64,000 nucleotides of DNA from the NCBI RefSeq assembly GCF_014642875.1, contig NZ_BMJC01000001.1, positions 601,335-665,334 of the forward strand. The letters are read 5' to 3'. This document shows, in pieces, positions 42,429-49,877 of the stretch. Position numbers and translations under genes: made by a program. The notes under the pieces are model-generated. The model saw only the letters and a list, made by a program, of their open reading frames with translations, did not search any database and was not told the origin of the DNA. Positions within the stretch are counted from its first letter, which is position 1. Every line of letters begins with the position of its first letter. Source of the DNA: Puia dinghuensis. Its GTDB lineage: Bacteria > Bacteroidota > Bacteroidia > Chitinophagales > Chitinophagaceae.

Positions 42429-43325
42429 ATGAAGAAACTAGATTTTACCACAACCATCGTGGTAGACCAGACCCCGAAGGAAGCCTTCGAGGCTATAAAC
42501 AATGTCCGTGGATGGTGGTCGGGAGAAATTGAAGGACTTACGGGCAAAGTGGGTGACGAATTTACCTACCGTTACAAAGATCTCCATTACAGCAAGCAGC
42601 GTTTGGCGGAGCTAATTCCGGGCAAAAGGGTCGTATGGCAGGTGATAGAAAGCTCCATCAATTTCGTGCAGGATAAAAATGAATGGATGGATACAAAGAT
42701 CATCTTTGATATCGCTGTAAAGGATGACAAGACCCAGATCCGCTTCACCCATGAAGGGTTGATCCCGCAACAGGAGTGTTTTGAGGCCTGTTCCAATGCA
42801 TGGACCGGTTATATAACCGATAGCCTGCGGAACTTCATTTCCGCCAGCCGTACGAAGGATCAGGATTTCAAAGCCGTCTTTCTGGTAGACCAAACGCCAC
42901 AGGAAGCTTTTGATGCCATCAATAATGTCCGTGGCTGGTGGTCCGAGAATATAGAAGGAAGCACGGACAAGCCTGGCAGCGAATTCAAATACCATTATGA
43001 AGACGTCCATCGCTGCGAGATAAGGATCATTGTGCTTATTCCTGCACGAAAGGTGGTTTGGCTGGTTATGGACAATTATTTCAAGTTCGTTGAAGACCAA
43101 AGCGAGTGGAAAAACACGATGATCATTTTCGACATCGCTAAAAAGGATGGTCAGACTGAAGTTCGCTTCACTCATCAGGGGCTGGTTCCCCAATTCGAAT
43201 GCTACAACGTCTGCAATGACGCATGGACCTATTTTGTTCGCACCAGCCTGCGCAGCCTCATCGCAACCGGCAAAGGAGGCCCTACGCGCAAGGACGAGAA
43301 GGAAACTCGCTCCTTATCGGTCTAA
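42429..43325 (+). CDS. Tandem SRPBCC-domain protein
   Basis: 298 residues consisting of two copies of a Bet v1-like domain (about 5-140 and 147-285). Both have VDQTPxEAFxAINNVRGWWS, then PGKRVVW/PARKVVW, and IIFDIAxKDxxTxxRFTHxGL before a Cys-containing QxECxxxCxxAW segment. The repeat is clear at the residue level, so it arose by internal duplication. START/AHSA1-like domains bind hydrophobic ligands; the function here is unknown. Followed by an SDR gene after 25 bases, probably in one operon. Confidence 0.9.
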   Translation: MKKLDFTTTIVVDQTPKEAFEAINNVRGWWSGEIEGLTGKVGDEFTYRYKDLHYSKQRLAELIPGKRVVWQVIESSINFVQDKNEWMDTKIIFDIAVKDDKTQIRFTHEGLIPQQECFEACSNAWTGYITDSLRNFISASRTKDQDFKAVFLVDQTPQEAFDAINNVRGWWSENIEGSTDKPGSEFKYHYEDVHRCEIRIIVLIPARKVVWLVMDNYFKFVEDQSEWKNTMIIFDIAKKDGQTEVRFTHQGLVPQFECYNVCNDAWTYFVRTSLRSLIATGKGGPTRKDEKETRSLSV

Positions 43326-43350
43326 AAAAAGCACACTAAAAATTAAGTAT

Positions 43351-44070
43351 ATGAAAATCGAGAACAAGATTCTCCTTGTCACCGGGGCCAACCGTGGAAT
43401 AGGGCGCGCCCTGGTCGAAGAGGCGCTGAAGAGAGGCGCGCAGCGGGTGTATGCCGGTACTCGCACACCTATGACACACCCTGATCCCCGGGTTGTACCC
43501 CTGATGCTGGATGTGACAAACGCGGAACAGATCGGGCAGGCCGTCGCGCAGGTCGGATCGCTTGACATCCTGATCAACAACGCCGGCGTGGCGCATTACG
43601 ACGACCTGAGTGACCGCTCTATGCTCGACCGTCATTTCGCCGTCAACCTTTTCGGCCCTTACGACCTGACCCAGGCTTTTCTGCCTGCCCTCACCCGGTC
43701 TCAAGGTGCGATCGTCAACAACTTGTCGATAGTGGCCCTTGCTGCTTTGCCGATTATTTCTTCCTACTCGGTCTCGAAAGCGGCAGCCTTCTCGCTGACC
43801 CAATCGCTGCGTGCCTATCTGGCCGGCCGGGGTGTGAAGGTGCATGCGGTTCTTACCGGTCCCGTCGATACCGACATGAACCGGGGGCTCGAAATACCTA
43901 AAATCTCCCCGGAATCAGCCGCATCCGCCATTTATGATGGCGTAGAGAAGGAAGAGGAAGATATCTTCCCCGATCCCATCTCAGCGTCCATGGCCGAGAG
44001 CTGGCGTGGTAGTGCAATGAAGGCGATGGAGCGGCAGAATGCGGCGATCGTAGCCGGGCAGCCTGCCTAG
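43351..44070 (+). CDS. SDR-family oxidoreductase
   Basis: 239 residues from the ATG at 43351; an earlier in-frame start at 43147 overlaps the SRPBCC gene. Classical SDR features are intact: TGANRGIGRAL (cofactor loop), DILINNAG, SIVALAALPIISSYSVSKAAAF (catalytic Ser, Tyr and Lys), and TGPVDTDMN. A probable NAD(P)H-dependent oxidoreductase of unknown substrate. Likely cotranscribed with the SRPBCC gene. Confidence 0.93.
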   Translation: MKIENKILLVTGANRGIGRALVEEALKRGAQRVYAGTRTPMTHPDPRVVPLMLDVTNAEQIGQAVAQVGSLDILINNAGVAHYDDLSDRSMLDRHFAVNLFGPYDLTQAFLPALTRSQGAIVNNLSIVALAALPIISSYSVSKAAAFSLTQSLRAYLAGRGVKVHAVLTGPVDTDMNRGLEIPKISPESAASAIYDGVEKEEEDIFPDPISASMAESWRGSAMKAMERQNAAIVAGQPA

Positions 44071-44083
44071 GGAGGTTCAGACC

Positions 44084-44470
44084 TCAGTTATTGCGTTTGT
44101 TTTCGATGCCTTCCAATTTTTGCAGGAATAGCGTCCGGGCCGCATCGTCCAGGTAAATCTCTTTTGACAGGATATAGTTCGAACGGCTGAAGACATTTCC
44201 GCCGGAGCCGGATGCCGAGACGTCCACAGCCAGGAGTTTCCAGCCCTGTTGTTCCAACCAAAGAAGGATAACGTTGCCGTCCCGCATATGGAATTTTTTA
44301 CGCGGATTGACCAGTAGGTTTGCCGTGATGCTGTCGGGCAGCAATTCCGCAAGATGACCATAATTGACACCGCCGTTGTCGATCCAGCAGTTGATAACGG
44401 TATTGGGGGTCTGAGAGTGGGAGGTTAAAGTTGCGCCAACCAGGACAAGGATAAGAAGGGTGTTTCTCAT
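44084..44470 (-). CDS. Small secreted protein
   Basis: 128 residues with a signal peptide ending at TSHSQ. The mature part begins TPNTVINCWIDNGGVNYGHLAELLPDSITANLLVNP and contains RDGNVILLWLEQQGWKLLAVDVSASGSGG. I do not recognise a family. It is convergent with the SDR gene (13-base gap). Confidence 0.72.
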   Translation of the reverse strand: MRNTLLILVLVGATLTSHSQTPNTVINCWIDNGGVNYGHLAELLPDSITANLLVNPRKKFHMRDGNVILLWLEQQGWKLLAVDVSASGSGGNVFSRSNYILSKEIYLDDAARTLFLQKLEGIENKRNN

Positions 44471-44539
44471 TTTTTGATTTTAAAGCTAATCAAGAAATGC
44501 GATTGGCCTAAATTAAAAGTCGATTAATTAACAGGTAGT

Positions 44540-46507
44540 TTACTGCGGCGTGCTCTTCAGCTGGATCGTAAGAACGCAGTATTTGATCATCTGGGTCGCC
44601 TGAGCATTGGTGTTTATGTCGGTGGCATGAATCACCTGGTTGATCAGGGTAGTTTGATTGTTGGTCACTGTCACCGGGAGTACAAGGCGCGACAATTGGC
44701 TTATCTGGGAGTTCATCGCCGTATTGGCCATATCCTGTATCTTTTTGATGCTGGTGGCCGTACCGGCGTCCATTCCACCGCCTCCGCCGGCAAATTGCTG
44801 CTTAATTGCCGCGGCCTGCTGCTTTAATTTGGCGATCATGTCCTGCATTTGCGCCGAATTGGCAGAGGCATTCGATTTAATGTTCTGCGCCTGTTTCATC
44901 ACCGTATTGGGATCGATGAAATAGCCGTCGACGCCATTGATGCCGCTGGCAGGGGGTGGACCGCCGCAAGGGTCTACCCACGTACCGGCCTTCGCGGGCC
45001 TGGCACTGAACCGGGCCAGGGTTAGGGTATCTGCCGCGCCTTTGCATAAGTCAATATTCAGTACGGGCTGCGGGCTTATATAGGTATATGTGCCGGTATA
45101 TTGTGGGCTGCACTTTTGGAGGCTCATCCGGTTTTCCTCGAGGTGCATGGAGATCACGTTCTCCCCTTCATCCAGGACGAACCGGATGCAGCTGATTGAG
45201 TCCATCTCTGCCACTATTCTGGCTTTCCCTATCAGGTGCGTGGTATACGTCCCATGCCCCTGGAAGTCCAGCCCAGCGTTAAGGTCGAGGCTTAGCGTGA
45301 AATGCGTAGCAGCATTTACCTGTTGCAACACATTGTCATTTGCGTCGCCGCCCAGCAACTGTATTTCTTTAGCAATCTCGTACAGCACGGGTATACTGGC
45401 GAGATAAGACCAATAATGTTTCGACAGCAGGTTGTCTGCCATTTTGCTAAATAGCTTCTGATCCAGGGCGCGGCACCGCTCAAAATTATTTTGCCCGGAT
45501 ACGCTCCCAAAACCCCCGATTTGCTCGCACTTGCGATAGGCCTCCAGGTTCACCAGGATGGCAGGGTAGATGGCATTATAATCGTTGCTTTTATCGACAT
45601 CATCCAGCAACTGGTCTGCTTTATTGAGCATCCGTTGAACAAGAAAGACCACGTCTTCTACCATTACACTAAAGCTCAGGTATTCGCAGGGACCATTCTT
45701 ACTGGGATCATTCCTATGATGTTGCCAGAGGCTGTCGATGGTTGGCTGAATATCGGGACCCTGGTCCGCCCAAGGGTTGTCCCTGCCGATCCGCTGTAGG
45801 TTTTTCATAATGGCCAGCGCCTTGGTAACCAGGTCCTGTTCGGGTACAAAGAAGGTGGGAACATAGGCCTGGCTGGCCGCCACGAATGTCTTTTGTGCGT
45901 CATGCTGGCAGCCCCAGCAATTGAAATAGTCGGCCTTGGGCGGGTCGGGATAATCAAAATGTTCATGTTTCATTCCCCGGTGGGCCTTGCAAAATTGGTC
46001 CACCGCATCATAATCCGACTTCACCGTCTCGCAATAATTCGCCAGGCTTCCGACAAACCGGGAAAGTGGGGTGGGGGAAGCGGAGTTGGATGAAGAGCCA
46101 TCAGGCAGCTTCAGGCGTTGAAACCAGGCCTTGGCCGAATCGATTTGCTCCTTGGTAAACGTATATAGCCGATACTGGCCTAACCCTTCGCTGCTGATCT
46201 GCTGCTTGAGGTTGTTCAATGCGTCGTCCCCCGCGTTAAGCCCCTGGTCGATCTGCTGGTTAAACTTTTGTCCATCGGGTGACTGAATGGACGTGCTTCC
46301 ATCCGGCTGGACGGTTACGGTGGCGCCTGCCGCTCCGCCGGTGATATAATTGCTGTCGGCTTTAAAGACGGTTTTGGATTGCCAGGTGCCGACGAACCAC
46401 ATCAGGGTATCTTTTTTTGCCAGTTGGTTTGGCTGTGAGAAGACACCCGTGCTCCAAAGCAGGAGGCAGACGAAAGGCGCATAGCGGTTGACACCGGTGG
46501 GTTTCAT
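44540..46507 (-). CDS. Large secreted protein of unknown family
   Basis: 655 residues from the ATG at 46507 (the upstream TTG is not preferred); signal peptide MKPTGVNRYAPFVCLLLWSTGVFS. Features: TWQSKTVFKADSNYITGG near the start; a FNCWGCQHDAQKTF segment at about 200 with two Cys and one His; a long helical part (KALAIMKNLQRIG ... VQRMLNKADQLLDDVD); a beta-rich central region near IDLCKGAADTLTLARFSA; and a Gln-rich coiled stretch (QMQDMIAKLKQQAAAIKQQ) near the C-terminus. I do not recognise any family. Last gene of the module started by a two-component system. Confidence 0.82.
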   Translation of the reverse strand: MKPTGVNRYAPFVCLLLWSTGVFSQPNQLAKKDTLMWFVGTWQSKTVFKADSNYITGGAAGATVTVQPDGSTSIQSPDGQKFNQQIDQGLNAGDDALNNLKQQISSEGLGQYRLYTFTKEQIDSAKAWFQRLKLPDGSSSNSASPTPLSRFVGSLANYCETVKSDYDAVDQFCKAHRGMKHEHFDYPDPPKADYFNCWGCQHDAQKTFVAASQAYVPTFFVPEQDLVTKALAIMKNLQRIGRDNPWADQGPDIQPTIDSLWQHHRNDPSKNGPCEYLSFSVMVEDVVFLVQRMLNKADQLLDDVDKSNDYNAIYPAILVNLEAYRKCEQIGGFGSVSGQNNFERCRALDQKLFSKMADNLLSKHYWSYLASIPVLYEIAKEIQLLGGDANDNVLQQVNAATHFTLSLDLNAGLDFQGHGTYTTHLIGKARIVAEMDSISCIRFVLDEGENVISMHLEENRMSLQKCSPQYTGTYTYISPQPVLNIDLCKGAADTLTLARFSARPAKAGTWVDPCGGPPPASGINGVDGYFIDPNTVMKQAQNIKSNASANSAQMQDMIAKLKQQAAAIKQQFAGGGGGMDAGTATSIKKIQDMANTAMNSQISQLSRLVLPVTVTNNQTTLINQVIHATDINTNAQATQMIKYCVLTIQLKSTPQ

Positions 46508-46521
46508 GCTCGATATTTTAT

Positions 46522-47271
46522 TCAATTGGAAAGTGCTTGCGTGATCAGGCTCCAGTCTGCAGTATCCACCCAGTTGCGGATGAAGTCATTATCGCCGATG
46601 ATCTCGATGTCGATATTCTCGATATAGGGCGTACCGACAGGATGCCTGAATTGGTAACGAGCGGTCTGCTCCTTTGCACATTGCGCCGGGTCCCAGGCGC
46701 CGAACAACAGGTGATAACTACCGACGACGACCCTATCCACATTGCCGTGATTGGACAGGCAGCTATACGTACATCCTTTCACGGATAAGGGAACATTCGG
46801 CTGCCGCCGATTCGTGGGTTGCAGGTTCACCGTTGCCATATTGAGGTTGGCATACAGTTCGAAGTGTGACAGGGCCTTGATCTTTGCGTCTAAGATTCTG
46901 GCACTGTCGTATTGCTGTGTTTTATAAAACTCCTGATCCTTGTCTACCAGCGGCCGGATGAGTTTTTCATAAGATGGCGTCCCCGCTTTGATCTCATAAA
47001 CCCTTTCGAAATTATTGTTCAGGTTCATCGGGGCGCCGGCTTGCCAGTAGTTGACGATCGCTTTCGGGTCATAATAATCGCGCCGGAGTATCCAGTCCGA
47101 ACTGTTGAGCTTGTTGAATATGGTCTTTACAGCGAACATGACCTTATCCAATGCCTGCTGCTGCGCGGCATTCGGCGGACCGGGAGCGGGAGTCTGTTGA
47201 GCGGGGGCCTCTGGCGCGCAGCTGAACAGGAGCACCGGCAACAGCAGGATGCGAATGATAGCATTACCCAT
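46522..47271 (-). CDS. Secreted lipoprotein of unknown family
   Basis: 249 residues with lipobox LFSC (MGNAIIRILLLPVLLFSCAP) and a Pro/Gln-rich linker. The rest contains KAIVNYWQAGAPMNLNNNFERVYEI and SVKGCTYSCLSNHGNVDRVVVGSYHLLFGAW. Two close Cys (CTYSC) may form a disulfide. I do not recognise the family. The stop is 14 bases before the 655-residue protein's ATG and its start is 12 bases from the gene upstream, so the whole run is transcribed together. Confidence 0.8.
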   Translation of the reverse strand: MGNAIIRILLLPVLLFSCAPEAPAQQTPAPGPPNAAQQQALDKVMFAVKTIFNKLNSSDWILRRDYYDPKAIVNYWQAGAPMNLNNNFERVYEIKAGTPSYEKLIRPLVDKDQEFYKTQQYDSARILDAKIKALSHFELYANLNMATVNLQPTNRRQPNVPLSVKGCTYSCLSNHGNVDRVVVGSYHLLFGAWDPAQCAKEQTARYQFRHPVGTPYIENIDIEIIGDNDFIRNWVDTADWSLITQALSN

Positions 47272-47283
47272 GGCTATTCTATT

Positions 47284-47811
47284 TTAAAATGATCCGCTGC
47301 CGCTGACAGTGACATCGGTGGTCGTACTGCCCGGGGTATGGGTGGTGCAGGTAAAAGTAAAGCTGTTAGCTCCTGTCTTGGTCAGCGTGCCGCCTGCGTT
47401 GGTCACGCTCCAGTCTACGAGGTTGCTTCCGGTGATATGGATATATTCGCCGAGGATATAGCCCGTATAGGTCACCGTATTATTGTTGCCTATCCTGACG
47501 GCGGTGCTGTCACCATTGACGAAGCTAACGCTCCCGGAGGATTGAGTCGGCATGTTGAGAAAGTAGAAAGCCACCGAATCCGTCCCATTGATCGCGATGA
47601 GGGAGACGCCGGGCACGACCGCCAGGGGATTCCTGGAGACCGTGTCTGGAATTTGGGTGCAGGTGACATTGCTATATGCCGTTGAGTTGACGGTGAGGGT
47701 GCCTTTCCCGGTAGCCGGCGTGTTATTGCCGTTGTTTGATTTTTGACAGGCCAGCAAGAGGATGGTTACGCCCAGGGTCACAAAGGACATACAGTACATT
47801 TTAGTACGCAT
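47284..47811 (-). CDS. Small lipoprotein, beta-rich
   Basis: 175 residues with a lipoprotein leader (TLGVTILLLACQKSNN; lipobox LLAC), an Asn/Thr-rich linker and a beta-sandwich-like domain (GKGTLTVNSTAYSNVTCTQIP ... SGSVSFVNGD ... NSFTFTCTTHTPGSTTTDVTVSGSGSF). Two Cys (VTCTQ and FTCTT) could pair. It resembles small Bacteroidota lipoproteins with an Ig-like or lipocalin-like fold. Function unknown; it lies between an OmpA-like gene and an unknown lipoprotein. Confidence 0.8.
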   Translation of the reverse strand: MRTKMYCMSFVTLGVTILLLACQKSNNGNNTPATGKGTLTVNSTAYSNVTCTQIPDTVSRNPLAVVPGVSLIAINGTDSVAFYFLNMPTQSSGSVSFVNGDSTAVRIGNNNTVTYTGYILGEYIHITGSNLVDWSVTNAGGTLTKTGANSFTFTCTTHTPGSTTTDVTVSGSGSF

Positions 47812-47858
47812 AGTGGTATAAATTATGGTGAGGGTTTAGTTGCAGGGCTTCGACGGGA

Positions 47859-49127
47859 TCACATCCGAACGAACTCAACGCGCCGGTTGTTGGCTTTCCC
47901 TTCCAGCGTGCTGTTGTCGGACATGGGCTTGGTGTCCCCAAAGCCTTTGGAGGTTAGCCGGGAAGCGTCGATACCCATACTGATGAGCTGGGTCTTCACC
48001 GCATCCGCGCGTTGCTGGGATAGCGTCAGGTTATGGGCTGCCGTCCCGGAATTATCGGTGTGGCCGTCCACTTCGAATTTGAGGTCGGGGTTGTCCTGTA
48101 GAACATGCACGACCATATTAAGGGTGCCCATGCTCTCCGGTTTGATAGTTGCTTTGTCGACGTCGAAATTGATGCCGTGCGTAACGATCTTGGCATCGGT
48201 AAATTTCTGTCCCAGCATATACATCTGCACGCCGTCGGCTATTTTGAGATCCTTGAAGATGATGGGTTTGTTCTGATCGCCGATGCCGTCTATTTCAATA
48301 GTGGCCGGCTTTAACCCGCCGCAATGGGGTACTGTCAGCGCCCGGTATTTATCTACATATACCTTCATCTGGTCATTTTTATAGGCAATGGCCACATGAT
48401 GCCACTTGCCGCCGAAATTCCGGCCGGCAATATCCGCCGGGAGGCTGGCGCTCAGCTTTTGGGTATTACCTCTTTGCCAAATCGCCTCGTCAGCAGTCAC
48501 CTGCGCCGACAAATAATTTTGGCCGTCCGCAGCGACCATCTCTATAATGAGCCCAAAGGCATAGTTGCCATAGAGATCGTACTCTATAGAGAAATTATCC
48601 GTGAGATAGGATTTTGTCTTCATCAAGGGGAGCACCACACAATAGTTTCCGTCCGTCATGAAAAAAGCCTTATCGCTCCCCTGCATGTTGAGCGTGGCCT
48701 GGCCCTTCCTGAGATCCCAATGCGAGGGGAATTCGCCGGACTGGTCGTCTGCAAACTGGTCTTCGAAGAGGATAGTATTGCCCGGCACAAAATCATAGTT
48801 CTGGTAAGAGGTCAATGAGGCCTGGGCGCCGGCAGATGCGTCGGCCGCTGACGTTGTTGAAGACCCCGTGCCTGTGGCCCCGGTGGGTGTCGCGACAGTT
48901 TTTTGGGTGGTATCGGCCGCATTTTTCTTTTTCTTTTTGAATAGCCCTTTTAGTGAATTGTCGACCTTGTTCAGTCCATTGTTGATGGAATTATTCACGT
49001 CGTTGTTGGCATGGTTGGAGGCGTCCTGTTTGGCGACGTTGCCGGGGTTGTTCACCTGGCTCAGGGCTCTTTCGGTATGAATGATGAATAGGGGAGTGAT
49101 AGCTATGACCAGCAAATGCTTAAGCAT
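47859..49127 (-). CDS. OmpA-family protein with LamG-like domain
   Basis: 422 residues from the ATG at 49127 (a TTG further up is not preferred); signal peptide ending at ALSQ. An Asn/Lys-rich linker (SLKGLFKKKKKNAADTT) is followed by a concanavalin-like domain (ILFEDQFADDQSGEFPSHWDL ... GKWHHVAIAYKNDQMKVYVD). A C-terminal OmpA domain (FEVDGHTDNSG, LTLSQQRADAVKTQLISMG, RLTSKGFGDTKPM, NNRRVEF) binds peptidoglycan. Probably links the outer membrane or surface to the wall. First gene after the regulator on the minus strand. Confidence 0.92.
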   Translation of the reverse strand: MLKHLLVIAITPLFIIHTERALSQVNNPGNVAKQDASNHANNDVNNSINNGLNKVDNSLKGLFKKKKKNAADTTQKTVATPTGATGTGSSTTSAADASAGAQASLTSYQNYDFVPGNTILFEDQFADDQSGEFPSHWDLRKGQATLNMQGSDKAFFMTDGNYCVVLPLMKTKSYLTDNFSIEYDLYGNYAFGLIIEMVAADGQNYLSAQVTADEAIWQRGNTQKLSASLPADIAGRNFGGKWHHVAIAYKNDQMKVYVDKYRALTVPHCGGLKPATIEIDGIGDQNKPIIFKDLKIADGVQMYMLGQKFTDAKIVTHGINFDVDKATIKPESMGTLNMVVHVLQDNPDLKFEVDGHTDNSGTAAHNLTLSQQRADAVKTQLISMGIDASRLTSKGFGDTKPMSDNSTLEGKANNRRVEFVRM

Positions 49128-49192
49128 AACAATTAATTTTAACAAAGGAACAACGAAAGGCCTGACGGGTCAATGGGACAAATGTCCCATAT

Positions 49193-49834
49193 TCAAGCTC
49201 CCTGTTTTCCTTTCTGGTCATGCAATATCTTGGCTACTGCCTGGGATTTGGAGTGAACGTGCAGCTTCTCATAAATGCTGGAGATATGTTTGCGAACAGT
49301 GTGGACGCTCAGGAAATATTTGTCGGCAATTTTTTTATAGCTGAGGCCGTCGACCAGGGAGAAAAGGATCTCTTTTTCGCGGGAGGTGAGTTGGAAATTG
49401 TCTTTTTTGGGCGCCTCTGACTGGAAGTACTGTATGACTTTACGAGCCACCGAGGGGCTCATGGGCGAGCCGCCGTTGTACAGTTCAAGTATGGCCTCGA
49501 TGATCTCATTGGGGGGTGTTTTCTTCAGCAGGTAACCGTCCGCGCCTTCCCTGATCGCCTCGAATATCTTGTCGTCGTTCTCGAACACCGTCAGCATCAT
49601 GATCTGTATGCTTTCGAAATTATTTTTTACGGTGCGTACACCTTCGATACCCGAAATATCCGGCAGCCCGATATCCATAATAATGATATCAGGCCTGGCC
49701 TTCCGCATCTCGTGCACCACGTTCTGGAGGCTGCCCAGGGAAGCCACGCAACGCATGGATTCCGTGTGCGCGAAGAGCTTTTCCAGGCTTTCCCGGAGGG
49801 TTTGATTGTCGTCGATGATGGCAATCCTGATCAT
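49193..49834 (-). CDS. NarL-family response regulator
   Basis: 213 residues: receiver with Asp54 in IIIMDIGLPDISG, and a LuxR-type HTH (LTSREKEILFSLVDGLSYKKIADKYFLSVHTVRKHISSIYEKL). It follows the sensor kinase gene on the same strand with a 43-base gap, forming a two-component pair, and precedes the OmpA-like gene by 65 bases. The downstream genes are plausible targets. Confidence 0.95.
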   Translation of the reverse strand: MIRIAIIDDNQTLRESLEKLFAHTESMRCVASLGSLQNVVHEMRKARPDIIIMDIGLPDISGIEGVRTVKNNFESIQIMMLTVFENDDKIFEAIREGADGYLLKKTPPNEIIEAILELYNGGSPMSPSVARKVIQYFQSEAPKKDNFQLTSREKEILFSLVDGLSYKKIADKYFLSVHTVRKHISSIYEKLHVHSKSQAVAKILHDQKGKQGA

Positions 49835-49877
49835 TCCGCGAATTTAACTGTTGTCACCGGTGTTTCTTATGGTACAT

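Noticed and set aside
44072-44085. Short hairpin GAGGT-TCAG-ACCTC between the SDR gene and the convergent small gene
   Set aside because: Only five base pairs and no T-run; not convincing as a terminator.
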